From: [Pseudomonas] carboxydohydrogena
Lineage (GTDB): Bacteria > Pseudomonadota > Alphaproteobacteria > Rhizobiales > Xanthobacteraceae
Length of the DNA stretch: 64,000 bases
Reading direction: 5' to 3'
Assembly (NCBI RefSeq): GCF_029030725.1
Contig: NZ_CP113162.1
Location: 742,501 to 806,500, forward strand
Part shown: positions 1 to 9,440 of the stretch, one piece after another
Numbering within the stretch: position 1 is the stretch's first letter
Layout of the letters: each line of letters begins with the position of its first letter
Translations under genes and position numbers: made by a program
The notes under the pieces: model-generated
The model's database searches: none
What the model was told of the DNA's origin: nothing
The model's input: the letters and a program-made list of their open reading frames with translations, nothing else

Positions 1-1
1 G

Positions 2-52
2 GTGACGAAATACTACGACAAGCTCAACGCGGTGATGCGGGACGAGGAATAG
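2..52 (+). CDS. C-terminal end of an unidentified protein
   Basis: The first bases read in frame as VTKYYDKLNAVMRDEE followed by TAG, so this is the last 16 residues of a gene whose body lies upstream of the window. The charged, helical tail does not identify a family. It could instead be a chance open stretch, since only 17 codons are visible. Confidence 0.4.
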   Translation: MTKYYDKLNAVMRDEE

Positions 53-321
53 CGATCGCGGGATAAGCCTCACCGGTCGCGCGGCTGATCTGCCGCCGTG
101 TTCCCGGCCGCGCCAGTCTCATAATCCCCGAAATAGGCCGGTTTGGCGTCGTAAAAGCGTAAAAAACACCGTCCCAGCCCTTTCCAAAGCGGAAGGCGGT
201 TGATACATAGCAGTCGTCGCGGGCCTTTCGGCCCGGTCCCCTTTCTCAGGAGTTGGCGGGCGAGACGTTCGGCGCTTTAGCGTCGAGGCGTATCCCTGGT
301 GTTCTCCTGAAACCGGATTGG
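53..321. other. Intergenic region before initiator tRNA
   Basis: I see no convincing gene here. A small GC-rich hairpin (CGGGCC, TTTC, GGCCCG) around 218-233 is followed by a weak pyrimidine run and could end the upstream gene. The tRNA promoter must lie in the last hundred bases, but no clear -35/-10 pair stands out. Confidence 0.4.
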
Positions 322-398
<77 letters not shown>

Positions 399-436
399 AT
401 CACCGGCCAGTCGTTTCTGCGATGGCAGATTTACGG

Positions 437-475
437 AACCCCGATGTTCGAAAGAACATCGGGGTTTTTGTTTTT
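437..475 (+). terminator. Rho-independent terminator after tRNA-fMet
   Basis: A perfect 13-bp stem (AACCCCGATGTTC pairing with GAACATCGGGGTT) is closed by a GAAA tetraloop and followed by a T-rich run. It ends the tRNA transcript. Because the arms begin with AA and end with TT it may also stop the convergent gene at 485. Confidence 0.9.
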
Positions 476-484
476 GGTCCGGTG

Positions 485-1048
485 TCAGCGCCGCAGCTTG
501 AGCGCCATTCCGATCCAGCCGAATCCCGCGAACAATAGATCGATGCCGAGAAACAGTCCGAGCACATAGAGGCTTGAAACCGGCCACTGGCTGAGGATGA
601 TCGCACCCAGCAAAACGGTGATGGCGCCGGACAGGCAGATCCAGAATCGCGGCGCTGTGTCCGGCAGGCGGAAGGCGAGCATGATGCGCACCAGACCTGA
701 AGCGATCAGGGCGATGCCGATCAGCAGCGTGAAGGCGCCGGCCGCGAGCAGCGGATTGACCCACACCAGAATTCCGGCTGCGGCATAGAGCGCACCCAGT
801 GCGATCCACAGGAAGAAGCTGCTCCAGGTTTTCATCTGGAAGGCGCTGAAGATTTCGAAAATTCCCGACACGAACATCACGGCGCCGATGATGGCCACCG
901 AGACGAAGGTGCTGAAAAGTTCATTGCCGAGCGCGATGACGCCGGCAACGACATACACGATACCGAGTGCGAGAACCCATCGCCACTTCGTGCGGAGGGA
1001 ATGCAGGGCGCTGCCTAGACTGTGATGTGATCCGTCTGAAATGCTCAT
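485..1048 (-). CDS. HdeD family membrane protein (DUF308)
   Basis: A 187-residue protein with six predicted membrane helices in three hairpin-like pairs and almost no soluble part, the layout of the HdeD/DUF308 family. E. coli HdeD is linked to acid resistance at high cell density; in alphaproteobacteria the role is uncharacterised. The tail (KLRR) is basic and likely cytoplasmic. The gene stands alone, convergent with the tRNA and divergent from the ABC transporter operon. Confidence 0.85.
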   Translation of the reverse strand: MSISDGSHHSLGSALHSLRTKWRWVLALGIVYVVAGVIALGNELFSTFVSVAIIGAVMFVSGIFEIFSAFQMKTWSSFFLWIALGALYAAAGILVWVNPLLAAGAFTLLIGIALIASGLVRIMLAFRLPDTAPRFWICLSGAITVLLGAIILSQWPVSSLYVLGLFLGIDLLFAGFGWIGMALKLRR

Positions 1049-1525
1049 GGTCAGTCTCCCAGGTGAGAGACGTCATGTTACCGTTTGGTTGCGACGGAAC
1101 AACATCGCATGTGCTCCCGCGAGATGCCTGAAGCATCGGCCGCGAAAGTTGCCGCTTCGATCAGGGAGATAAATCGCCAGCTATCGAGAGAATAATCTTC
1201 TGAATGGTCGTAATACGACTAAACATAGGGTCGCATGCGGCACCGGGGCGCATCATCCTTACGGATAAGCATGAGATGCGCGGTTTGCATTCAAGTTACG
1301 GAAAATTCTCTGAAGTCGGCTTTTTATGCTGCTTTCTCGAAGTTCACGCAGGCGCGCAAATATCCTTAACGGTGTCCGGCGCGGGCCCGTTCGACCAAAG
1401 TGACATTGACAGAATTGGGAGGAAAGGAATTCAAAGGAACCGGCATAAATATAAACGAGGGCTGCGGAATTTCATCTGCTTTCGCCAGCTCATCATAAGC
1501 CGCAACAATATTTGGGAGGTTACTG
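1049..1525. other. Long divergent intergenic region with a 13-bp palindrome
   Basis: Nearly 480 bases separate the HdeD-like gene from the transporter operon. Bases 1207-1219 form a perfect palindrome, GTCGTA-A-TACGAC, which could be an operator for either direction. An open frame crosses the stretch but lacks a ribosome site and protein-like composition, so I leave it out. The transporter gene itself has a strong site, GGGAGG at 1514-1519. Confidence 0.5.
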
Positions 1526-2875
1526 ATGACGAAGATCAATGAAATTCTCTATTCTGGGTTGTCGCGCCGCGCATTGCTGCAAGGCAGCGCGGGGTTGATT
1601 GGCGGCGCTGCGCTGTCGGGCGGCCTGTCCATGCCGGCTTTCGCTGAGAATGCACCGATCGGTACTTATCCCGCCGGCTCCTCCGGCAGCACGATTACGT
1701 TCGGTGTCGCCGTGCCGCGCACCGGCACCTATGCCGTGCAGGGCGAAGACGAGTTGAAGGGCTGGGAGCTCGCGGTCGAGCACCTCAACACCGGCCATGA
1801 TCTCGTCAAGAAATTGTCGCCGAAGACCAGCAAGGGCGTTCTCGGCAAGGAAGTGAAGCTGGTGGTCGCGGACAGCGGCGCCAAGCCGAACATCGCCGTG
1901 CAGGCCCAGCAGCGCTTCATCACCGAGAACAAGGTGGTGCTGATGACCGGTTCGACCTCGTCGGCGGTCGCGGTGGCACTGAACAAGCTCGCCCAGCGCG
2001 AGAAGGTGATGTACGTCGCCGGCATTTCCGGTTCGAACGACACCACCGGCAAGGATTGCGTCCGCTACGGTTTCCGTCAGTGCTTCTACGGCGAGATGGC
2101 GGCCAATGCGATCGGCCCGCAGATCGTCAAGACCTTCGGCAAGGGCAAGAAAGCCGCCTACATGACGCCGGACTACACTTACGGGCACACCACGACGGCC
2201 TCGGTCGAGAACTACCTGAAGGGTCAGGGCTGGACCACGGTCACCAACCAGGTGTCGCCGCTCGGCGCGCCCGACTATTCGTCCTACCTCCTGAACGTCG
2301 CCAACTCCGGCGCCGACGTGCTCATCAACGTCAACTGGGGTCATGACTGCGTGCTCTCGACCCAGCAGGCCAAGCAGTTCGGCATCTTCGACAAGATGAA
2401 ACTTGTCGTGCCCTATCAGGTGCCGTTCCTTGCGCGCGAAGTCGGCGGCGGCCTGCTCGCCGGCGTCTATGCGGCCACCGACTACTGGTGGACCCTCGAG
2501 GACCAGTTCCCGCTCGCCAAGATGTTCAACGACTCCTTCGAGAAGAAGTACGGCTACAAGCCGGAGTGGGGCGCGGAGAACGCCTATATGGGCTTCGTGC
2601 ACTGGGCCCGCATGGCCGAGGAAGCCAAGAGCTTCTATCCGCCGGATATCATCAAGGCCTACGAGAAGGGCGAGACCATTCCGTCGCTCGTCGGCGATGT
2701 GCACTATCGGCCCGAGGATCATCAGTGCGTCCGTCCGGTCATCATCGTCAGGGGCAAGAAGCCTTCCGACATGAAGAACAAGGAAGATTACTACGACATC
2801 GTGGAAATCATCCCCGGCGACAAGGTGATCCAGAAGCCGGATGCGTTCGGCTGCAAGCTCGGCGATTACACCTGA
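1526..2875 (+). CDS. ABC transporter periplasmic binding protein (branched-chain amino acid/urea type)
   Basis: A 449-residue type 1 binding protein (Peripla_BP_6) that would capture a small solute and deliver it to the permeases encoded next. The N-terminus carries a Tat-type signal, SRRALLQGSAG, then a hydrophobic stretch ending at AFA, so export in folded form is likely. The mature part runs from the TFGVAVPRTG strand to near the end, with the family's TGSTSS and YTYGHTTT segments. GGGAGG six bases before ATG supports this start. The length fits the urea/short-chain amide branch better than LivJ (about 370), but the ligand cannot be read from sequence. First gene of a four-gene operon. Confidence 0.88.
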   Translation: MTKINEILYSGLSRRALLQGSAGLIGGAALSGGLSMPAFAENAPIGTYPAGSSGSTITFGVAVPRTGTYAVQGEDELKGWELAVEHLNTGHDLVKKLSPKTSKGVLGKEVKLVVADSGAKPNIAVQAQQRFITENKVVLMTGSTSSAVAVALNKLAQREKVMYVAGISGSNDTTGKDCVRYGFRQCFYGEMAANAIGPQIVKTFGKGKKAAYMTPDYTYGHTTTASVENYLKGQGWTTVTNQVSPLGAPDYSSYLLNVANSGADVLINVNWGHDCVLSTQQAKQFGIFDKMKLVVPYQVPFLAREVGGGLLAGVYAATDYWWTLEDQFPLAKMFNDSFEKKYGYKPEWGAENAYMGFVHWARMAEEAKSFYPPDIIKAYEKGETIPSLVGDVHYRPEDHQCVRPVIIVRGKKPSDMKNKEDYYDIVEIIPGDKVIQKPDAFGCKLGDYT

Positions 2876-3026
2876 TAGCTATCTCTCGTTGAACGCCGGC
2901 GCCTGATGCGACTTCGTGTCAGGTGCCGGCTTTAACGGTCGGGATGATACTCAACAGGCGTTGGGCCACGTCGCGAGACGAAGGCTTACAACGGTTGCAA
3001 AAAGAAATTTTGCGGGCTGGAAACAA

Positions 3027-3902
3027 GTGATCAATTGGCCAAATTTCGTTTCGCAGTTGTTCAACGGGCTTGTGCTCGGTGCGCTTCTGGCGCTGATTTC
3101 GTCGGGTCTCACGATCATCTACGGCACGCTCGGCGTTCTGAACCTTGCGCACGGCGCGATGTTCATGCTGGGCGGCTATGCCGGGTACGTGGCCTTCACC
3201 TACACCGGCTCCTTCATCATCGCGGTGCTGGCGGGTTCGCTGTTCGTCATGATTGCCGGCGTGGTGATGGAGAGAGTCATCATCCGGTATTTTTATGGCC
3301 GCCCGGACGAGGATCAGTTGCTGGTGACGTTCGGCATCGGCATCTGCATCGTTGAAATCGTGCGCTTCTTCTTCGGCAGCCTGTCGCTGACGGTGCCCGC
3401 GCCGAAGATATTCGCCGGCATCACATCCTTGGGCTTCATGTACTATCCGACCTATCGCCTGGCCCTCGTCGGCATCGTGGCGGTCGCGCTTCTGGCGCTT
3501 TATCTCGTGCTCTATCGCACGCGCCTCGGCATGATCGTTCGCGCCGGCATCGAGGACTCGATGATGGTGTCGACGCTCGGCATCAACGTCTTCCGCGTTT
3601 TCATGATCGTGTTCGGTATCGGCGCAATGGCCGCCGGCTTCGCGGGCATCATCAACGCTCCCGTGGTGTCGCTGACCCCCGACATGGGTGAGGCGATCCT
3701 GGTGCAGACCTTCGTGGTCATCGTCATCGGCGGTGTCGGCTCGTTCCCGGGCGCCATTCTCGGCGGCCTGATCGCGGGCGAGATCATCAGCATCACTTCA
3801 ATGATCAATCCAGGCTACGCCTACGTCATGCTGTTCGCGGCAATGACGCTCGTGCTGGTGCTGCGGCCGCACGGGCTGTTTGGCTCGCAAAGCCGGGCAT
3901 AG
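3027..3902 (+). CDS. ABC transporter permease, LivH/UrtB type
   Basis: An inner-membrane permease of about 291 residues with the LivH-type pattern: GLVLGALLALISSGLTIIYG near the start, the NLAHGAMFMLGGY segment, and a C-terminal GGVGSFPGAILGG loop that contacts the ATPase. I choose GTG at 3027 because the homologous part begins a few residues later and LivH proteins are about 290 long. An in-frame GTG at 2916 would add an unlikely basic 37-residue leader. It pairs with the LivM half of the next protein to form the channel. Confidence 0.88.
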   Translation: MINWPNFVSQLFNGLVLGALLALISSGLTIIYGTLGVLNLAHGAMFMLGGYAGYVAFTYTGSFIIAVLAGSLFVMIAGVVMERVIIRYFYGRPDEDQLLVTFGIGICIVEIVRFFFGSLSLTVPAPKIFAGITSLGFMYYPTYRLALVGIVAVALLALYLVLYRTRLGMIVRAGIEDSMMVSTLGINVFRVFMIVFGIGAMAAGFAGIINAPVVSLTPDMGEAILVQTFVVIVIGGVGSFPGAILGGLIAGEIISITSMINPGYAYVMLFAAMTLVLVLRPHGLFGSQSRA

Positions 3903-3915
3903 GAACGGTTCATTC

Positions 3916-5780
3916 ATGATCAAGCAACGCCCTTTTCTGATTGAGACGCTGACGGCCATCGGCCTGATCATCGCTCCTTTCATTCTGCCGCACCTCGGAT
4001 TCGCGCCGAACACCGTCAACCGCATTCTGGTGTGGGGACTGTTCGGTATCGGCTTCGACATCCTGTTCGGCTTCACCGGCCTGCTGTCGTTCGGCCAGTC
4101 GGCGCTTTACGGCACCGGCGGCTTCGTCGCGGCCTACCTTCTGACGATCACCGGTTTTCCCCATGTGGTGACGGCGCTGTTCATCGGCATGATCGCCGCG
4201 GCCGTGGTCGGCTATCTTGTCGGCCTCGTCGCGTTGCGCAGCACCGGCATCTACTTCGCGATGATCACGGTGGCTATCGCGGAGGTGTTCTTCTTCGTCG
4301 AGTTCAATCCGCTGTCGGAATGGACCGGCGGCGAGAACGGCCTGCCGGGCGTGCCGAGCCCGACGTTCGACCTCGGCTTCGCCTCGTTCCATTTCTCCAG
4401 CGGCTGGTCGCTCTATATCTTCCTGGCGTTCTGGTACTTCATCGGCATCGTGCTGGGCTTGCGGATCGTGCGTTCGCCGGTCGGCGCGGTGCTGCGGGCG
4501 ATCCGCGACAATCCGCTGCGCGCGGCGGCGGTCGGTCACAACGTCCACGGCTATAAGCTCACGGCCTTCGTCGTCGCGGCGGCCTATGCGGGTTTCGCCG
4601 GTGGTCTGCTTGGCGTCATGCAGGCATTCATGCCGCCGGATGCCTTCATGTTCGACACGTCGGCGCAACTCGTGATGATGACGGCGATCGGCGGCACCGG
4701 CACGTTGTTCGGGCCGCTGCTCGGCGCGACGGTGTGGCTGTTCCTGCAAGACTTCCTGCAAGCGGCGCTCGGCCTTGGCGCGGCATGGAAGCTGGTGCTG
4801 GGCGTCGTCTTCGTGTTGCTGGTCTGCTTCCTTCGCCGCGGCCTGATCGGCGGCATCCACGATCTCTACAATCTGATCTTCGTGCGCCGCTCCGTGGAAG
4901 AGCCGAAAGAGGATGCGCCTGTTCCCGGCATGACGGCCGAACAGGAGCAGGAAATCGCGGAGGCCGAAATCGCGCATGAGCCGGTTGCCTCGCCGATGCC
5001 GCCGCGTCAGCGCGCCCTCGATGGTTACAGCGGGCCGATCTTGCAGGCGACGGGCCTGACCAAGCGGTATGGCGGTCTCGTTGCCAACAGCGACATCAAC
5101 TTCACCGTCAACCACGGTGAATTGCGCGGCATCATCGGCCCCAACGGCGCAGGCAAGTCCACCTTCTTCAAGATGCTGACCTGCGAAGTGGCGCCGACCT
5201 CGGGCAACATCATCTTCGAGGGCCACGACATTACCGGCAAGACCGTGACCGATGTCTGCCAGCTCGGTCTGACCAAGAGCTATCAGGTCAATCAGTTGTT
5301 CACGCGTCTCACCGTTCGCGAGAATCTGATTATCGCGGTTCTCGGCGACCTGCGCGGCAAGTTCCGTCTCGACCTGTTGCGGCGGATCGACAGCGTCAAG
5401 GGATTGAACCAGCAGGTCGATCAAACGCTTTCCATGGTGAACCTGATCGACCGCGCCGATATTCCGGTATCCGAACTGGCCTATGGCGAGAAGCGGCGCC
5501 TTGAGATCGGTCTTGCGCTCGCCAACTCGCCGAGCCTGTTGTTGCTCGACGAGCCGCTCGCGGGCATGAGCCCGCGCGAGCGTGTGGAGACGGTCAAACT
5601 TCTGAAGTCGATCGCGAAGGGCCGAACCATGATCGTGATCGATCACGACATGGATGCGTTGTTCGAGCTGGCCCAGAAAATTACGGTTTTGCAGGAGGGT
5701 CGTGTGCTGGTCGAAGGCACGCCGGAGGAAATCAAGAACAATCCGAAAGTTCAGGAAGCCTATCTCGGGGGAGTTCTCGA

Positions 5781-5784
<4 letters not shown>
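3916..5784 (+). CDS. Fused ABC permease-ATPase (LivM-LivG)
   Basis: A 622-residue fusion. Residues 1 to about 325 are a LivM-type permease (segment GFTGLLSFGQSALYGTGGF). A charged, Pro/Glu-rich linker of some 50 residues follows, then a LivG-type ATPase with Walker A GPNGAGKST near 407, signature AYGEKRR near 521 in place of LSGGQ, Walker B LLLLDEP near 538 and switch His in IDHD near 574. LivM and LivG are usually separate proteins of about 330 and 250 residues, so the length equals the two plus linker, with no frameshift sign. The start is ATG 3916 after AGGA, because the earlier TTG at 3880 lies inside the previous gene. Confidence 0.92.
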
Positions 5785-6479
<695 letters not shown>

Positions 6480-6498
6480 GCCGGAATTATCAAAGACA

Positions 6499-6536
6499 AA
6501 AAAGCGGGACGGTTTTCGCCGTCCCGCTTTTTGTTT
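6499..6536 (+). terminator. Terminator of the ABC importer operon
   Basis: An AAAGCGGGACGG arm and its complement CCGTCCCGCTTT enclose a short TTTTCG loop and are followed by T-rich sequence. The A-rich left flank makes it usable in the opposite direction for the convergent HIT gene. Confidence 0.9.
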
Positions 6537-6553
6537 GCCGCCTTGAGAAGCGC

Positions 6554-6979
6554 TTACGCCTTCAGCGCCGCAATTAGCTTCGCCGCGTGGTCTTCCAGCA
6601 CCGCGGGATCTTCCTTGCGGCTTTGCGGCGGCAGCAGCGTAACGCCTTCCTTCACCGGCATGATGTGCATGTGCAGGTGGAAGACGACCTGACCGCTCGC
6701 GGGTTCGCTGAATTGCTGAATGATGATGCCATCGGCGGCAAACGCCTTCATTGCGGCGCGCGCGATGACCCGGGTGGTGCGGGCGACCTCCATGAAATCT
6801 TCCTCGCGGATGTCCAGCAGGTTACGCGCACCCGCGCGCGGGATCACGAGCGTGTGGCCCGGCGAGCGCGGCATGATGTCCAGGAAAGCGAAGGTGCGGT
6901 CGTTCTCGAACACTTTCAGGCAGGGCAGTTCGCCGCGCAGGATTTTCGCGAAGATGTTTTGATCGTTGTAAGCTGTCAT
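6554..6979 (-). CDS. HIT family nucleotide-binding protein (HinT-like)
   Basis: A 141-residue histidine-triad hydrolase, expected to cleave adenosine phosphoramidates or related nucleotide conjugates. The triad H101-L-H-M-H105 plus the upstream FLDIMPRSPGHTLVIP strand are diagnostic. I begin at the ATG giving MTAYNDQ, preceded by GGGGGA. A longer reading would add 19 residues that family members lack and would overlap the ModA-like gene upstream. Its physiological substrate is not evident. Confidence 0.9.
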   Translation of the reverse strand: MTAYNDQNIFAKILRGELPCLKVFENDRTFAFLDIMPRSPGHTLVIPRAGARNLLDIREEDFMEVARTTRVIARAAMKAFAADGIIIQQFSEPASGQVVFHLHMHIMPVKEGVTLLPPQSRKEDPAVLEDHAAKLIAALKA

Positions 6980-7010
6980 CTGGATATCCCCCGGATTGAC
7001 CATTGAAAGG

Positions 7011-7769
7011 TTAGTGCGGAATTTCGAATCCCTCATGCTGCCAGACGGCGCGGTTTTGGGGGAGGCCGAGAAAGCGGATCAATTCCAGCGCCGGTCCGGG
7101 AGCCTTGCTCGTGGCTGCCACCGCGCCGCCGTAAACCAGAGTGAGTTGCAGCGGTTCGGGCAGGGGGCCGAGCGAAGCCACGCCCTCGACATGGACGACT
7201 TCGCTCGCCGGATAAATCCCGATGGCGGCGCGGCCTTCGGCCACCATGCTGACGCCGCCCTCCAGCGCGGGGCGGTAGATCACCTTGCGCTCGACAATCT
7301 CGGAAATGCCGAGCCGGGAGACCATGCTGGCCATGTGCGCGCCGCTCGGCGTCGAAGCCGGCGTCGAATAGACCACCGATGGAGCATCCACCAGAGCGCG
7401 GCGAAAGGCGTCGATGCTTGAGATGTTCGGGCGAGGCGCGCCGTCCTTGACGATTGCGACAAGTTTAAGAATTCCGTATGCGGCACGATCCTCCGGCTGG
7501 ATTTTGTGCATCGTCGCGAGATTGTCGAGAACCGAGGTCGGCATCAGCAGCACATCGGCATTTTCTCCGGCCAGAATTTTTTGCCGCAATGCAGAAACCA
7601 GGATGTGCTGTGTGATCACGCGATGGCCGGTCGCTTTTTCAAACTGCGGGATCAGTGTGATCAGCACGTCTTTCGGGGCGCCTCCGCTCATGAGCAGGAT
7701 GTCCGTGGCACCTGCGGCCAGCGGAAACTGGAAAAGACAAACGACGAGTGCGGCCAAGACACGTTTCAT
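7011..7769 (-). CDS. ModA-like periplasmic substrate-binding protein
   Basis: A 252-residue protein with a Sec signal peptide (about residues 1-21, ending in AAGA) followed by a type 2 periplasmic fold: ILLMSGGAPKDVL, an ADVLLMPTSVLDNL segment and an AAIGIYPASEVV segment as in molybdate-binding ModA relatives. No permease or ATPase lies beside it, so it is an orphan. It may serve a transporter encoded elsewhere or bind a non-metal ligand. Several bradyrhizobial relatives are simply called substrate-binding domain proteins. Its stop lies 31 bases upstream of the HIT start on the same strand, so the two may be co-transcribed. Confidence 0.75.
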   Translation of the reverse strand: MKRVLAALVVCLFQFPLAAGATDILLMSGGAPKDVLITLIPQFEKATGHRVITQHILVSALRQKILAGENADVLLMPTSVLDNLATMHKIQPEDRAAYGILKLVAIVKDGAPRPNISSIDAFRRALVDAPSVVYSTPASTPSGAHMASMVSRLGISEIVERKVIYRPALEGGVSMVAEGRAAIGIYPASEVVHVEGVASLGPLPEPLQLTLVYGGAVAATSKAPGPALELIRFLGLPQNRAVWQHEGFEIPH

Positions 7770-7885
7770 GAGCGTTTTGTCGTCCCCGGGGGCCCGCCAA
7801 CGCGGCGAAAAGAAGCTGTCTAAACAAGGCTATCGCATGATTTACGCGCGGCGTCATGCCCCGTGGGCGGAGCATTCCCGCGCCG

Positions 7886-7922
7886 GAAGGTTCTATGTTC
7901 CGGAGAGGAAACCTTCTATAGT
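7886..7922 (+). promoter_or_regulatory. Inverted repeat over the probable sodB promoter
   Basis: GAAGGTT at 7886-7892 and AACCTTC at 7909-7915 form 7-bp arms 16 bases apart. TATAGT at 7917-7922 could be the -10 element. An operator overlapping the promoter is plausible, perhaps for an iron regulator such as Irr or Fur, but the match to a known box is not good enough to name one. Confidence 0.4.
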
Positions 7923-7970
7923 CCGCGCCGTTAAGTTTCGTACTCTCTCTCACGATCGCGGATGTATCCT

Positions 7971-8570
7971 ATGACCTTTACCCTTCCGGACCTGCCGTAT
8001 GCTCATGATGCGCTCCAGCCTTACATGTCCAAGGAGACGCTTGAGTATCACCACGACAAGCATCATCAGGCCTACGTCACCAACGGCAACAACCTGCTCA
8101 AGGGCACCGAATTCGAGGGCAAGTCGCTCGAGGAGATCGTCAAGGGCTCGTTCGGCAAGAACGCAGGCTTGTTCAACAATGCCGCACAGCATTACAACCA
8201 CACCCTTTTCTGGAAAATGATGAAGCCGAACGGCGGCGGCACCAAGCTGCCCGGCAAGCTCGCCAAGAAGATCGACGAGGATCTCGGCGGCTTCGAGAAG
8301 TTCAAGGCCGATTTCGCCGCCGCCGGCGCGGGCCAGTTCGGCTCCGGCTGGGCCTGGCTCTCGGTGAAGAACGGCAAGCTCGAAGTCACCAAGACGCCGA
8401 ACGGCGAGAACCCGCTGGTCCACGGCGGAAACCCGATCCTCGGCGTCGATGTGTGGGAGCACTCCTACTACATCGACTATCGCAACCGCCGTCCCGACTA
8501 TCTCAAGGCGTTCATCGAGAACCTTGTGAACTGGGAATACGTCGAGGAATTGCTCTCGAAGGCTTCGTAA
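7971..8570 (+). CDS. sodB: Superoxide dismutase (Fe/Mn family)
   Basis: A 199-residue cytosolic enzyme converting superoxide to peroxide and oxygen. The metal ligands are visible: His27 in LEYHHDKHH, a His in QHYNHTLFW, and Asp and His in GVDVWEHSYY. GSGWAWL and NNLLKGTEFEG match the Fe-type branch, with Gln in NNAAQHYNH at the position typical of FeSOD. The start giving MTFTLP is preferred; an upstream ATG would add MYP. A terminator follows, so it is monocistronic. Confidence 0.95.
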   Translation: MTFTLPDLPYAHDALQPYMSKETLEYHHDKHHQAYVTNGNNLLKGTEFEGKSLEEIVKGSFGKNAGLFNNAAQHYNHTLFWKMMKPNGGGTKLPGKLAKKIDEDLGGFEKFKADFAAAGAGQFGSGWAWLSVKNGKLEVTKTPNGENPLVHGGNPILGVDVWEHSYYIDYRNRRPDYLKAFIENLVNWEYVEELLSKAS

Positions 8571-8600
8571 CAGTTGCAGCCGGTTTCAAATTCAATATGC

Positions 8601-8629
8601 AAAGGGGCGGCTTTCTGCCGCCCCTTTTT
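8601..8629 (+). terminator. Terminator of sodB
   Basis: AAAGGGGCGG and CCGCCCCTTT pair around a CTTTCTG loop, with five further T residues: a clear intrinsic terminator. Confidence 0.92.
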
Positions 8630-8687
8630 ATGATGCGGCATTCTGTCTGGGGCCGGAGCCGCCGGCCGAAGCGGATATGAGGTTCGG

Positions 8688-9062
8688 ATGAACTACCTGC
8701 TGGTGTTCATTGGCGGAGGGCTCGGCGCATCGTTGCGCCATGCCGTCAACCAGCTTTGCGTCCGGCTGTTCGGCACGGGCTTTCCCGTCGGCACCTTCGT
8801 GATCAACGTCACCGGCTCGCTGGTGATGGGGCTGATCGCGGGCTACCTCGCTTTCAAGGGGCAGGCGGCGCAGCCCTGGCGGCTGTTCGTCATGGTCGGC
8901 ATCCTCGGCGGCTACACCACATTTTCCTCGTTCTCGCTCGATGCTGTGACGCTGTACGAGCGCGGCGCCGGGCTGGCGGCCTTGTCCTATGTCGTGGGAT
9001 CGGTCCTGCTGGGCCTCGCGGGCCTCGTGGCGGGGCTTGCTCTCGTGCGTCATTTCTCCTGA
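8688..9062 (+). CDS. crcB: Fluoride exporter FluC/CrcB
   Basis: A 124-residue four-helix membrane protein. The family signatures are present: GGGLGASLRH at the start, GTFVINVTGS in helix 2 and GGYTTFSSFS near residues 74-83, whose Phe and Ser/Thr residues line the fluoride pore. FluC works as an antiparallel dimer, and one full-length gene suggests a homodimer. I looked for a fluoride riboswitch in the short stretch after the sodB terminator and saw none. Confidence 0.93.
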   Translation: MNYLLVFIGGGLGASLRHAVNQLCVRLFGTGFPVGTFVINVTGSLVMGLIAGYLAFKGQAAQPWRLFVMVGILGGYTTFSSFSLDAVTLYERGAGLAALSYVVGSVLLGLAGLVAGLALVRHFS

Positions 9063-9103
9063 CGCGGGACAGGGCCGGGCCGCGGCCCTTGCTATTTGAA
9101 AAT

Positions 9104-9120
9104 ATGTTATAATATAACAT
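9104..9120. promoter_or_regulatory. Zur box (zinc uptake regulator operator)
   Basis: ATGTTATA-A-TATAACAT is a perfect 17-bp palindrome, matching the core of the proteobacterial Zur operator (GTTATAnTATAAC). It lies 42 bases before the first gene of the zinc locus. In zinc-replete cells Zur-Zn would bind here and repress; the AT-rich core probably also overlaps the promoter. Confidence 0.9.
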
Positions 9121-9161
9121 TTTAACTGGCCAGCGGTGCTGCCGGATATGAGGCAATTTCC

Positions 9162-9440
9162 ATGGTCCAGAGTTCGGCCCAAGGTTCAGTTCAAGGTTCA
9201 GTTCAAGGCTCGGTTCATGGTCCCTCACACGGCCATGCGTGCGGCCATGACCATGCCGGAACGCACCTGAGAGCGTCCCAGGCGGCCGCGGGACATCATC
9301 ACGCGCCCTCCACGCCACATCCGGCGCAGGCCGTGCCGTGGTCGCTGCTGCGCATGGGGCTGGCTGCCCGGCTGGGTGGGTCGCTGCTGATCGTGGCGGC
9401 GCTCTGGATCTTCGTCATTGCCGCCATGGGGCCCCTGTGA
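9162..9440 (+). CDS. Small His-rich membrane peptide, first gene of the zinc locus
   Basis: A 92-residue protein. The first 60 residues hold about ten His and a Cys (HGPSHGHACGHDHAG, then GHHHAP). One strong transmembrane helix (residues about 68-90, LGGSLLIVAALWIFVIAAMG) ends the protein, which would face the N-terminus to one side as a metal-binding tail. The N-terminus contains GSVQ repeats coded by 12-bp direct repeats. It lies just after the Zur box and its stop overlaps the start of the ABC ATPase gene. I infer a zinc-capture or handover role. I know no named family for it. Confidence 0.75.
   Translation: MVQSSAQGSVQGSVQGSVHGPSHGHACGHDHAGTHLRASQAAAGHHHAPSTPHPAQAVPWSLLRMGLAARLGGSLLIVAALWIFVIAAMGPL
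9180..9215 (+). repeat. Three 12-bp tandem repeats inside the His-rich gene
   Basis: CAAGGTTCAGTT occurs twice exactly and a third time as CAAGGCTCGGTT, encoding repeated QGSV. As 12 is a multiple of three, copy-number slippage would lengthen or shorten the tail without a frameshift. Confidence 0.9.

Noticed and set aside
1204-1542. 112-codon open frame upstream of the ABC binding protein
   Set aside because: No ribosome site, low-quality composition, and it overlaps the true start of the next gene.
3910-5646. 578-codon minus-strand open frame opposite the fused transporter gene
   Set aside because: Composition is Arg/Asp/Gln/His-rich, typical of a shadow of a GC-rich gene. The plus strand encodes a complete, motif-rich ABC protein.
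8631-8687. Fluoride riboswitch before crcB
   Set aside because: I compared by eye with the crcB motif and did not find its conserved pseudoknot segments; the gap is short.
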